Positions 50,281-63,060 of a DNA stretch of 64,000 nucleotides are shown piece after piece; positions within the stretch are counted from its first letter, which is position 1; every line of letters begins with the position of its first letter. Below the pieces are notes generated by a model, which did not search any database, was not told the origin of the DNA, and saw nothing but the letters and a program-made list of their open reading frames with translations. Source of the stretch: Apostichopus japonicus. Its lineage: Eukaryota; Echinodermata; Holothuroidea; Aspidochirotida; Stichopodidae. A program made the position numbers and the translations under genes. The stretch is taken from assembly GCF_037975245.1 (NCBI RefSeq), contig NC_092565.1, forward strand, positions 4,213,499 to 4,277,498, in the 5' to 3' direction.

Positions 50281-52833
50281 ATCGGTCAAACATTTGGAAT
50301 ACATCCTTCAGTATGATAAGCATTCTAAGGTACAGAAACGTCGTATGGAAATGCATATTACAAAATCAGGGACCTAAATAATCCTGCTAGCCTGTGTATT
50401 AATAGTGCATGATTAAAAGGAACCATATTTTACTAAATAGCAGCTTTTTGGTCAATTTTACTTGGAAAGTCATATTATTATTTTGAAAACGAAATAACTT
50501 ACCAAGTATAACTCATTACTCATATTGGATCAAATAAAGATGATTCCCTATAATATTTCGCCAAAGGGGGAAGGAAGATAATGAAGTATAATTCATGATT
50601 TTTAATTCAGTTTCGCCAGAATTTCATCACCCAGAAGCACTTTGCATATTAGTACTTATCCACTAATGAAAACTGCAAACAGAAAAACTTTCAGTATAGT
50701 TTTGGATTTTTTTCATTATTGGACGTTAAACCCGGACTGGATAGTAACGATATAATTAAGTGCACTGTTATTAGATTGTACATGGTAGCAATCAGCACCA
50801 AAACAATTCTTTGAATGAATTACTCAAAAATCTAAATTTAACCACAAAACTTGTACAGTATCACTGAAGAACACTCAACACAAATCGTAGCGATTGAATG
50901 CAAGATGCTGCTTTAATGATATCGGACTAACTAGCAAATTACATGCCAGCAATGTTGAAAGACACAGAGGCCATTTATAACACCATCCAAAAGAAGAAAA
51001 CTCCACAGCCTCCTTGGCCTCAATAAACATCCAACCCTGTAGACAACATTTAATTTGGGATATTACATCTTGTCTGACACTTTCAACATTTCTATCCAAA
51101 ATCTAAACTAAAGGTTTTGATTTATATATATATATCTTCTTTCACACTGTGAAATTCCAATCGAAATAAGTCTAAGCTGTGTTTCTATAGAGACAAAAAC
51201 TATGGGAGGCCAGCAGTGCACGAAAAAAAATTACTTGTTTTAATTCTAGATACTGCAGTATACAGCAAGAGTGTAATTGTCGTGAAGAGACTTGTAAGGC
51301 CGGAAGAATCATAAAAAATCAAAAACTAAATTATATTTAAAAAGAGCTGTCTATGTGAAGGGAATTAACAGCTAGAAGAAAGAACACCTCAAAAAGTTAT
51401 CAAAGAAGTTATAAAGTTAAGTTTAGCCTAATGCAGGGATTCACTTAACATTATTTGATGTTTATTCGTTGTCGTATGTGATTTAAATTGGGCTTAGACG
51501 CATCCAAATTGTTCAAGTCCATTGATTACCTGAGTTCTCAAGATTTTTTTGTATTCATATTCATATTAAATTCAAAACAATGACATAACAAAGGATTCAT
51601 AGAGATGATGTAGGGTAATGCAATTATGTCCCTTCTGAGCTCACTCCAGACAAAAATATTAGAAATGTAATGTCTTAGATGATTAATAAATCCTTATTTC
51701 CCAATGGTGACCTTCTATGTGTAGGACTTAGTCGCAGAAAGCCTTCCTAGTACTGTATGTATGATATGGTAATACTTAAGGATGCCGTAGAACTATTGTG
51801 ATATAAAATATGTGCCATTGATGGCTTATAATATCAAAAACAGATCTTTACAAAATCCATAATTATTCAAAAGCATAATATAAGATCCTGCTATTGAATG
51901 AGGAAGGTCAGGCCCTCTCATTTTATGTCCATTTACCTACAAAGGCTTGTTGAAGTTTCAAGTTTATTAAAAATCCAGTATAAATACATGAAAGTACATA
52001 TTTATAAATAGGATATAATCGCAATAGATGAGCAGTTTGTTAACAGATTTTCTCTCTCTCTTCTTTTGAGCTGAAAATTGAGACAGTTTTAGCAGTTCTT
52101 AAACTTTTATCGATAAACTTGTCATCGGTACATCTATCTCACTTAGATCAATAATATACCAACTCATTATATAATACCTCGGGTCTAAATCCAAACAGAC
52201 ACAACCAAACTGTTATTGCGATTTCCAATGGATGAGATATTTTATATCATTATTGGAAAGCTGCTGGGAAAGAAAAAAATGTATGACATCTCAATCCCAC
52301 TGAGGGTAACTGCATGCAAAGTGCAAAGTTGATTATAAGCTGGTTACGAGACTGGGTATGTCACAACAAAAATTTAAACTGACTTGAAAAACATTTGTTC
52401 CTACTCAATAATGAATGTACAGAGACTTCATTGAGACCTTGACATTACGGAGTAGATTTCTGTCGACTGGTCGATGCAGCTAGATATATGCGCTGCATAA
52501 TCTGTACATCGTTAATGACGATTACTTGTTTTTGTCGTCATCAGGTGAATAAGACTAAATTCAAACTGAGTGACTTATATTAAAGCTGTAGTGGTAGAAG
52601 ATCGATGCACATGATGGTGCTTGAACGGACTACGACGAGTGGGTTCAATGAAAAAGTAAAACAAGACGGCCAGAATAAAAGCCCTGTCCCTTCAACTGAA
52701 AGTTGAGTCCAGTCACCACCGGTAAGTTTATTCACTCTAATCAGGGACCTGGGTCACTGTACTATCAAGTCTATGTTGTCCATCATCAGAAAGTCCATTC
52801 TTTGGGTCTTTTCTTTTCTTCATTTTTGGGTGA

Positions 52834-53301
52834 GTGGGGTTTATACTAGAGGTATTACTCATTGCTAGTCTGTAGTCTACATGTAGTGGGGTTTATACTA
52901 GAGGTATTACTCATTGCTAGTCTGTAGTCTACATGTAGTGGGGTTTATACTAGAGGTATTACTCATTGCTAGACTGTAGTCTACATGTAGTGGGGTTTAT
53001 ACTAGAGGTATTACTCATTGCTAGGCTGTAGTCTACATGTAGTGGGGTTTATACTAGAGGTATTACTCATTGCTAGACTGTAGTCTACATGTAGTGGGGT
53101 TTATACTAGAGGTATTACTCATTGCTAGACTGTAGTCTACATGTAGTGGGGTTTATACTAGAGGTATTACTTATTGCTAGACTGTAGTCTACATGTAGTG
53201 GGGTTTATACTAGAGGTATTACTCATTGCTAGACTGTAGTCTACATGTAGTGGGGTTTATACTAGAGGTATTACTCATTGCTAGTCTGTAGTCTACATAT
53301 T
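52834..53301. repeat. 52-bp minisatellite, about 9 copies
   Basis: Nearly identical 52-bp units beginning GTGGGGTTTATACTAGAGG and ending in GTAGTCTACATGTA. Copies differ mainly at one base in CTAG(T/A/G)CTGTAG and one C/T change. Strong homogeneity indicates recent expansion. It ends just before a tRNA-like SINE head. Confidence 0.95.
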
Positions 53302-53335
53302 CGAAAGGGGCAACGAGTTGGAAAACCTAGAATAG

Positions 53336-53415
53336 CAGGGGTGGGGGAATTCCATCGGGTTTTCGAACCCGGGGCTCGCGTGTTATGTGCCGATACCCAA
53401 ACCGACTAGGCCTTG
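53336..53415 (-). mobile_element. tRNA-like SINE head (minus strand)
   Basis: Read on the minus strand, GGCCTAGTCGGTTTGGGTAT resembles an A-box region, and about 25 bp later CCCCGGGTTCGAAAACCCG resembles a B-box/T-arm with one extra base. This arrangement is typical of tRNA-derived SINEs rather than an intact tRNA: no complete cloverleaf is visible. The 3' body of the SINE is not delimited; the 52-bp minisatellite starts about 35 bp beyond. Confidence 0.55.
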
Positions 53416-53573
53416 GACACTGATTGAATGTCTAGAGGTTCAAAACCAGGAAGGATGGTCGTCGTTACCACCACAGGCCTCTTCATCTACAGATATCAAA
53501 ACTCTGCTAGTACCATTTGGTGACATAGTTTATGAATACTCTAGAGATAGCATTCATGATGCTATCCGACTGA

Positions 53574-53662
53574 ACGAAACTGAACTGAATGAAACTGAAC
53601 GAAACTGAATGAAACTGAACGAAACTGAATGAAACTGAACGAAACTGAACGAAACTGAACAA
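53574..53662. repeat. GAAACTGAAC/T simple array
   Basis: About nine tandem 10-bp units alternating GAAACTGAAC and GAAACTGAAT. Confidence 0.9.
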
Positions 53663-55294
53663 AACCGAAAGTGGGATCTGAGACGAGATACTATGAACGT
53701 AACTCTCTATATAGATATAAATAAATAACTAAATATGCAGTATATATAGTTTATATATGAATATTGTATTTATATTGAAACTGAATCCATGTATTTATTT
53801 ATTTATTCTTTTTTCGTTAATTTCTCTTTATGACAATAATTATCTTTGATCTACCATGACTCATATCAATATACAAATCGTGCATCAATTTATCTATCAC
53901 TGAAGCTACTCCCCACATGAACGGACCAGTTTCACACATTTTACCAAAGCGACTTAGTCTCCTTTTGGAAAAAGTGATAGCTAAGCTTTCTCTGTGCATA
54001 TTTTTCATTACCATATTCCCATACAAAACACACACACATAGATCTATGTAAACTGATAAAACTGACTATTTTTTTGGAACATCAAATTTTATATTTGTAA
54101 AAATCTGCAACAATTGTTTGTGCTCAAAATTCACGTCTTGCTCTCCAAATCTTTTTGTATTATTACACAACAAAACTGAACAAAGTAAGAAAACTCTTGT
54201 CATTCTCAACGATATTTTCAAAAGAAAAAAAAACTAAGGAATTGTCCGTTTTCATCACTAGTTCAGATATGTTGCACCTCTGTAAATCTCGTCAAGACTG
54301 CATCCAGCCGTCCACAAAGCAACTCCTTAGTTTACCAAATATATCTTCCCTTTTTTCTTCTTTTGCCACAAGGAGTTCAGCCGTACCTCTCTAAATATAG
54401 TAAGACATGATTGCGTCCAGGATGGTTTACTTTTTCATCTCTCCCAAAATCAATCCAGGGAATTTGCTTCGGACAAGGCTCTCTAATTTGGTCTCCAATT
54501 TCCTCAGAGGCAGACTTCACTCTTGGTCTCAAAACAGCTTTTCACAACCGGGTTTAACTCTAACAGAGAGACACTGGAAATTACCGTAACCCTTACACTT
54601 CCACGGAGGCTTCCGGCCATAGGCCTTTCTCACGTTATTATATCGGACTTAAAACCCAGCTGCAACAATTTGATTGAGGAGCTGCGAAACATTAAATAGA
54701 CAAAGTTGAGAGATTCGTAAGTGGGGGATTGCTCTAACCTAAGGAGGATTGCAATGATTAAAACCTTTCACAATCTGTTTAAATGTCTGCGAGGGCACAA
54801 CAGGGATTAAAGCACCCTTGACAATTTGAAGAGGGGAAAAAAAAAATGTGGTAACTGATGTAATTGGAACTAGGCCTACTTTTATAGGAGATTGGAAAAG
54901 CGAAAAAAAAAAGGGCCGGCATAAAATGTCGAAGAGGGACGTGTCAGTACCATGCAAACCCAACATACGCTTGGCAGAATTTAATTTTTTACAGTGATCA
55001 GATAAACATCTTTATGAAATTTTTTCAATACAATTTGGGAATAATTCATTTATTCATTTATTGAAAAAAAAAAAATAACTTGAATGACTCCATACATTTT
55101 GTTACATGAGATACTATTTGAAGAGATGACAATAAACTGATTCAACCAATTATCTTGTTTAAATCACACATTATAAAAATAAATTACAACTGCTGTTATT
55201 TGTAAGATGCTGGTTTTGCAGTACTGTCGAAAAGCTGCACTACCGAAACAGACTGTATCGACCTTAACGCTTCTTTGTTACCGTACTTGTACAA

Positions 55295-55365
55295 ATGATC
55301 ATGCCTACCTGTCTCCACTCAACATGTGAACTCCAATCATCCTAGCCTACCACACTTTGATAGAT
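55295..55365 (-). repeat. Donor-type dispersed repeat, copy near 55304
   Basis: Minus strand GAGTGGAGACAGGTAGGCAT with AGGCTAGGATGATTGGAGTT upstream on that strand. The GTAGGC core is a weaker donor match. Confidence 0.7.
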
Positions 55366-57380
55366 ATATATGTATAGCCTACCACACTATATATGTGTAT
55401 ACGCTGCAGACTCAAGCAACCCTAACATACTGAGAGAACGCCATCAGTCATTCCCCCGGAAGTATAACGGGATCGTCGGAGTCTTATTGGGTTTGAGATA
55501 TTTTATTACCTACCTATCAAGCCGAAGGAAGTATAACTTTGCACGGCTCTTAAACCTTCTTCAAATTTATAACTTTTCAATCTCAGCGACTTCCATTATT
55601 AAACCCAAGGGCAATAGTTCAAATTCCTACACCGACGTGAAAGTCGCTAGAGTTTTGCTTTGAACAGATGAAATTTGATCATTCTATTACGAGAAATGTC
55701 AGAGCAGGCTTCCAGCCAAAAAAACGAGACCATTCCCTCGTAAATTTACGGCTACAGATCTCTTCTGCGGGTACCCATCGGCCATTTAATCTGTGCCAAG
55801 GAAACCTCGTCCACCCTCGTACCCTGGACGTAATGGATCTTTTATAAATCATGTTCGGCTTTTTTTTATCCTTCTTCTCTTTCGTACCGTTTTTTTTTTT
55901 CATTTTCCACCTGATTTTCAAATGTCTGATTCGAATGTCGACTTTCATCGACCATGTGTCCTTCATATCCAGTCTACTGTGAACCTTTTCAAATTACCCG
56001 AAGATATCAACATTTTAGAGGTACATGCTTGACAGATTTTGTACCTAACATTGTCGAAGGTAGACGGGTTAAAACCGAATAACGATGATGACAACCGCAC
56101 CGAGGGTAAAATATACATACTGTTTTGATGGAGAGACCAAAGAAGGGGGGAGGGGAGAAATAAAAAAGCTTGTCGATGCTTAAGTGAAATTCTTTTGCCA
56201 AATGCCACACTCAATTTCAAAATGTTTTTTAGTCCATGAAAAATACAACTCAAATTGAAATGAAAGATTTCCGCGGTGCCTTGAAAAACGTGCAAAGTAG
56301 ATTGCGTCGCAATCGCTTAAAAAAAACAGATGAATAATGGAGCATAATGAATAAATAAAAAAGGAAAGCAGAAAATAGAGAATCATGTTCCAGATCTCTA
56401 AGGATGACACAGAGATGCATTTTGCAGCCGATTTGATGATTGCAAACCGGTTAATTTTTCATCTATCACTTCCGTCAGCGACAATCTTTTTACCACCAAT
56501 TTGCATTTTCTATCTCATCATGTAAACTTGGTTGTAATTTAAGATTCAAAACTTCAAAGACAATCTACAAAACAAATACAAGCCTTCTCTTCCTCCGATA
56601 CAACACTCCTATTAAATATTCCACCGAATTACGCATACATGTAATCTCTGCCGAGGTCTCGAATGATCTACCTAGTATGTATATAATTTATCTTGGAAAA
56701 CTTATTTCCCGACATGGAAGCGAGGTAAACTTGAATTTTCAATAAAATGTCTCGCCGAGGAACAATATTCTAGAAAGGGAGATGGCTATAAGAGTTTGAA
56801 TTTGAATTAAAGTGACAATTATTCATGTGGCAAAGCTAAGACAAAACTAAACAATCCATTTTTAACTTTATAGCGACTTTCTAGATCTGACTTTGATAAA
56901 TGTCTCGATGAATTTTTAATTTCTTGACGGTAGCTTGACTGCAGTCACTGCACGCAACGTCGATAAAGTCAGAGTTCCTTCTTTTTTTTTTATTAAATTT
57001 CCTATTTGCCTGTGAGTAAGACATTTTTAACATGAGAATAATACAAACAGGTTGAATATAAAAAGGACCTTGGCAACAAAAAGGTTGAGAAGCTAATGGA
57101 ATCATTAATTACTAGGTCTGCCCATTACCCTTCATTTGGTGCGAAAATACTTGAGGTCTGCCCTAGTTTGATCGATTGCAAGTTTATTTTGGGTAATATG
57201 AGGTTCAAATGGTAAATTTACCGACCGAACGCCAATAAAAATCCTGTATAGAGAGAAATTAAAAAAGATGTGTATATTTTAATTGATATTAAATAGTGGA
57301 GCTGCAATGAAAAATTCACAAAAACCCTAAAACATAAATCACTGGCACTACCCTGGATACAGGCCTGAAGGATAGCATGC

Positions 57381-57516
57381 AATAGTAATAGACTGACAAC
57401 ATAGGATGATGGGTTAAATATCCAATCTACACTTAAGTCCTGCATCTACTGTACTGCATGCTACTTCATCAAAAAACAACTAGATAGGAAGCCTGAAATA
57501 ACAAGTAAATATTATA
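57381..57516. repeat. Isolated copy of the 186-bp array's conserved module
   Basis: Matches the conserved part of the unit found tandemly at 59250-60148, from AATAGACTGACAACATAGG through GCCTGAAATAACAAGTAAAT, but without the AT-rich linker. It lies about 1.8 kb away from the array. Confidence 0.88.
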
Positions 57517-58818
57517 CAAGAGCATCAATGATGCAGTATCTCAATACTGGAAGTTCTAATTTCGATTCCTAGTTTCATATCTTTGTTGTCTCTACAATTA
57601 TTAATATCAATATATATAATATTTTTGGTCATATAGTTTGACGTCAATGACAACAGTCAAATAAGAAGAGGCGAACAACTCGACCATATTCTTGATGCCC
57701 ACCTTGAGAAAGCTAGGCCTATCGACCTACTATACGTTACTGTAGACTGTAGTGGTGACTACCATCAAAACTGTGTACACTTCCAAGTATCAAAACAACC
57801 CACGTTTTTCCTTCTCAATAATTTTGACATGAAGATTTCGGGGATTTATGACTGGGAAAAAATAATGTACAAGTAGATTACAAGTTTTTAATTGAAAGTG
57901 ATGGGTGGCCTCCTCCTCTCCTTATAGCCACCCCAGTTCCTCTCCATTTTAGTATTTTCTTTTAATTCTTTGAATATTTGATGTCAAACATCACAGGTTC
58001 AAAAGAAAGCTAAACATACTTCTTATAACCTTATAGTTATACATCTTATATCCTTATAAATAAAACATAACCTTATCCAATTTTTATAGTCTTATAAAAG
58101 TTGTGATGCTATGGCTGGCTCCTCTTTTATACATACTCCAGTGAAAATAAAATGTGATAGATTATAATTTTTGTTCTTAATTCTTTTTTTTTGGGGGGGG
58201 GGGGATTAAAGAAATATACCAAACAAGCTGTTAATTCATAGTGATGCTTCATTCTAGAAATGCACAATATACACTCTATTCCAAATTAATAGTTGTTGTA
58301 TTATACCATTCACATTATGTTAATTTTATGGAGTCACAGTTAAAATATAAGTTGGAAACTTAAGTTAAAATTAAAACACACTGTAAGGCAATCGAACAAA
58401 CTTACTCCACCCTGGCCAAAACTGCCTGAACACCACCAGTACAATGCTAATGTGGCCATTACTAAATGAAAGTCTAATATAGGATGCACTACTGTAGGCC
58501 TAGCCTAAACTTGTAAACACAACAATGTGTATACGTAATTATACAAAAATACCTGATGGGCAATCAAACAAACTTATCATGACTCTTGCTCTGAAAAACA
58601 ACCTGAACAACAGTACAATCCTTAAATTGATATTACTAAAACCATGGAGCTATAAACAGACGAAGTCCTAATATAAATTAAATGTAATACGACAATGTGT
58701 ATGAAATTAGTGTGCAATACACTACCAGTACCAGCAGCATATCTCACAACAATATAGAAAATTGGTCGCGAGGGTGGCCATTTTCGTATATCTAACATGT
58801 AGCTGCCATGAGTCCTAA

Positions 58819-58945
58819 CCAATCTGCTACAAACCAGAATTGGAGGCGGGGCTTGAGTCATTGCCAATCTGCTACAAACCAGACTTGGAGGCGGGGCTTG
58901 AGTCATTGCCAATCTGCTACAAACCAAACTTGGAGGCGGGGCTTA
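58819..58945. repeat. 45-bp tandem repeat, 3 copies
   Basis: Units start with CCAATCTGCTACAAACCAGA at 58819, 58864 and 58909 and contain GGAGGCGGGGCTT, resembling a GC-box. The 45-bp period keeps the frame open on both strands but there is no sign of a real protein. Confidence 0.92.
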
Positions 58946-59249
58946 ATTATCAAAAACAAGGAAACAAACAAGTTTTGTAGCGTGTGCAAAAAAGCCTTGG
59001 TTCAACGGTTTTTCAGATTGATTTGGCCAAATTTGGACATAAATCGGTGAAAAAGTCATGGAATGAGATACAATTCTGGAATAAAAAATAGTAACTTTTG
59101 TTGGCCTATATGATATATGCTTGCTCTGGAAATTTCAGAGAAAAAGAACTTTGTATGAAGACGCTGAAAATTTTTTAAGACAAGAGAGAGTCCCACTTAC
59201 TGTTACAATATCTCTATACATGTAATGTATTGAGATAATAATATATTAT

Positions 59250-60148
59250 TTTGAGTAATACTCATTATGTTCATATAGTAATAGACTGACAACATAGGCT
59301 GATGGGTTAAATATCCAATCTACACTTAAGTCCTGTATACATGTACTGCATGCTACTTCATCAAAAAACAACTAGATAGAAGGCCTGAAATAACAAGTTT
59401 ATATTATATAATATATATAATATGTAAATTTAATTTTGAGTAATACTCATTATGTTCATATAGTAATAGTATGACAACATAGGCTGATGGGTTAAATATC
59501 CAATCTACACTTAAGTCATGCATCTACTGTACTGTATGCTACTTCATCAAAAAACAACTAGATAGGAGGCCTGAAATAACAAGTAAATATTATATAATAT
59601 ATATCATATATAAATTTAATTTGAGTAATATCCATTATGTTCATATATATTATAATAGTCTGACAACAGTGGCTGATGGGTTAAATATCCAATCTACACT
59701 TAAGTCCTGCATCTACTGTACTGCATGCTACTTCATCTAAAACCAACTAGATAGGAGGCCTGAAATAACAAGTAAATATTATATAATATATATCATATAT
59801 AAATTTAATTTTGAGTAATACTCATTATGTTCATATAGTAATAGTATGACAACATAGGCTGATGGGTTAAATATCCAATCTACACTTAAGTCCTGCATCT
59901 ACTGTACTGCATGCTACTTCATCAAAAAACAACTAGATAGGAGGCCTGAAATAACAAGTAAATATTATATAATATATATCATATATAAATTTAATTTTGA
60001 GTAATACTCATTATGTTCATATAGTAATAGTATGACAACATAGGCTGATGGGTTAAATATCCAATCTACACTTAAGTCCTGCATCTACTGTACTGCATGC
60101 TACTTCATTTAAAACCAACTAGATAGGAGGCCTGAAATAACAAGTTTA
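59250..60148. repeat. Tandem array of a roughly 186-bp unit, 5 copies
   Basis: The motif GATGGGTTAAATATCC occurs at 59301, 59486, 59675, 59861 and 60047, spacing 185-189 bp. Each unit has a conserved part of about 135 bp and an AT-rich linker (TATATAATATATATCATAT type). Copies are highly similar with small indels. Confidence 0.93.
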
Positions 60149-61825
60149 TATTTGACTTTGATCAAGACTCCCACAGTTGGAATTATTTCCCAATATGATG
60201 GGAAAATTAAGATGGAAGACATGTTGCGACTCACACCAAAGCACATACTGGTCATGAATACTGGAAAGTTGGAAAACAAATTTCAGGATCATTTGCATAT
60301 GATCTACAGCCTTCATTTCATCATAACCTAAAATTCTACAGAAGGCCCTGTTTTGGGACCTCACATGATGACAAAAGTATTCTTCCTGAACAACTTTGGT
60401 TTCACCACCATTCAAACGATATATCTACAACATTTCAGCAGATCTGTACAAATGCTCTACGGGGAGCAGCATTGCTTGTACATTTTCAGAAAATGACCTC
60501 AAATGACCTTCAAATTTTTAAAATATGATCGTATGTATGAAAATTAACTCACACAAACCACTGATGAAATTTCAGCCAAAATCAGAAAGCAGAATTGCAC
60601 AATTGCTTATTGTTCAGCTGAAAGCTTTTAGCTGAGCTAAAATATGGCTTCTAATACTTTCAAATTCACATTCTCAACAGTGTCTCATCAGAAAAGTACT
60701 GATTCATTCCATTAAAATTGTTCAGAGGTCAATTTATTGTTTGCCTGGAACCGAGCAACTTTAATAATTACTTCACATTGCGTAGCTAGGTGACAAAGTG
60801 GGGACCTTCAACATTTCCACAGAGGGCGCTGTTATATCGATCATAATGCATGGCGTGATCTATACTGTTTAATACGTGATCTCCAAAGATTATATATATA
60901 TATATATATGATATATGTATAAAGATATATATATATATATATGAATCAATCTATGTGCTACAGTTGTTGTGAAAATGTTTAAAAAGATCGTTCTTCATAT
61001 TACAGACCAAAATTTTTTATTAATTGATAGTATAAGTCCAGTATTATATACCACCATGAAACCTGTCAGCGAGTGACAATAGACTAATAAAAAAGACATA
61101 AAAATGAGTTTGCAGATATAATTGTCACCTGTATGGCTACAAGGAAATTTATTGATATATAAAGCAGACTTTTATACCAACTTGGTTGGGCTTTGTCGTG
61201 CAAACATCCAGTGGTTTAACAATCATAGAGAGGGATCTGTTTTAGGTCACTGAGATAATTGCAGACAGCGTTTCTCGCCGCAGTACTCTAGGCACAGGCA
61301 GTAATTAAACCTCTTTTGTTTAATAAGGAGACGCTACTGTCATTTCTACAAAATACAGTTATATCTGCAAATTATGTCATATCTTTTCCTTAAGATTTCT
61401 CTGAAATTATTCGTCTTTTATACACAAATTCAGCATTCACCATGAGTATTACAGGTTAAGTATGTAAATCAGTGGTTCAGAGACAACTTCATGACAATAG
61501 CATACATGTGTGTGTAATCCATCACCCTCAGTGCATGGCTGCAGTGGGATTTAAAGGGATTTTCCCCCCACAATAATTATCATCCTTTTCTTTGCAAGAG
61601 CCTTGATGGTAACATGTTAACTGCATTTTTTCTAGACTATCATTAGTTAGTATGGTTACAGTCAATGTGTACAGTACTTAGTGAAAATCCCTTTCACCAT
61701 TGACAAACAAATTCATGAGGAGAAGATAAATCCTGGAGTAGTAAACTATGGGATAGTACTTTCAGATCAGGGTAACCAAATAGTAACTTGACACATGTAT
61801 GCTAAACCACTATGACCTCCACTGT

Positions 61826-61905
61826 TGGGGGGGGGGGGTTGGGGGGAAGGGGGCAGGAAGAGGGGGAAGGGGGCAGGAAGAGGGGAAAGGGGGCAGGAAG
61901 GGCAT
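61826..61905. repeat. G-rich minisatellite, quadruplex-prone
   Basis: A run of G followed by three copies of GAAGGGGGCAGGAAGAGGG (19-20 bp). Many G-runs of three or more lie close together. Confidence 0.85.
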
Positions 61906-62402
61906 GATTTCCAGATTAGATTGCGAGTGTGGGAAGCACTTATCTACCTGTCTGATAAAATTGTCATTTCACTCTGATCAAATTTCTTTTGTGACTCGAT
62001 AAATAGCATTAACTATAGAATTACAGCTATTGATTGCACAGACCAAACAATTCACACCGGTGTTGAGATGAATAGACTTATCGCTGCGTTCGTTGCGAGG
62101 AACGTACGTGCTCTCAGATCGACAGTTTTATGGCAATTGTCACAACATTTGCGGCCATCTAGGCAAAAGGAGATGAGCACGATGACTGCGATTATTGCAC
62201 TCGACGCAGCTCAAATGTTACCTAGGAACGGTACTGTACGGTAGCTTCAAATCGAAATCTACAATATAGTGCTCAGAGTATCCAATACAGATCAGCTAAA
62301 TTCGTACATACCCCTCCCGACCGGAACAAAGTTTATAGGATCAGGCCTATATATCGGAGAAGACAAATACTTCATAATGTTTGAACAGAATGTTGGGAGT
62401 GG

Positions 62403-62495
62403 GTGCTTAAGTGGGTTTACATGGGAGAAGGTGCTTAAGTGGGTTTACATGGGAGTAGGTGCTAAAGTGGGTTTACATGGGAGTAGGTGCTTAAA
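62403..62495. repeat. 28-bp tandem repeat, about 3.3 copies
   Basis: GTGCTTAAGTGGGTTTACAT followed by GGGAGTAG, recurring at 62403, 62431, 62459 and 62487 with single-base changes. Confidence 0.9.
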
Positions 62496-62499
62496 TGAA

Positions 62500-63060
62500 C
62501 TCTGACCTTCATCAAATTGTGTATAAACTATACAATACACCACTATCCTACCATTTATATATGAGCTCCTTTCATTTTCTGGTTCTGGAGATATAGCACT
62601 TTTGATATATTCACATTTTGCCCTCTGCTGATCCCAAATGAACTTTGACCTCCACCCCAAACAATAATGTTAGCTGAACTAATTACAGGAAATCCACAAG
62701 CCACATTTAAGAACTGAACAGGCTACCTTCCTTGGGATATCAAGTTTACAAGATTTTTACAAATTTTCCCTTCTGTTGACCTCAAATGGCCTTTGACATT
62801 TACAAAAACAATACAGATCGTCTGCTCACCAACGGCATGATACACACCAAGTTTGAACTTCCTGCAACTTCTACTTCTTGAGATATTGTGTGAACATGTT
62901 TTCAGTATTTGACCTGTGCTGACCTCAAATGACCTTTCACCACTATCAACAACTATCCCAAACCAGTTCTACCTAATGGGAACCTTCAACCAACATACCA
63001 AATATGAAATGTACCCCAGTTACCCTTCTGAAGTTAGTCACATACACACAAACTAGCAAT
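62500..63060. repeat. Degenerate tandem repeats of about 147 bp with TGACCT half sites
   Basis: Three diverged units have their GCTGACCTCAAATGACCTTT-like segment at about 62627, 62773 and 62920, spacing near 147 bp, each followed by a similar run (tacc/aacaa then TTGAACTTCC-like text). The best-preserved copy has TGACCT at 62910, 62920 and 62930. Related single copies lie at 39409-39434 and 60494-60509. Confidence 0.7.

Noticed and set aside
58622-59050. Frames with 15-residue internal repeats on both strands
   Set aside because: Produced by the 45-bp tandem repeat; being open on both strands is a property of the repeat.
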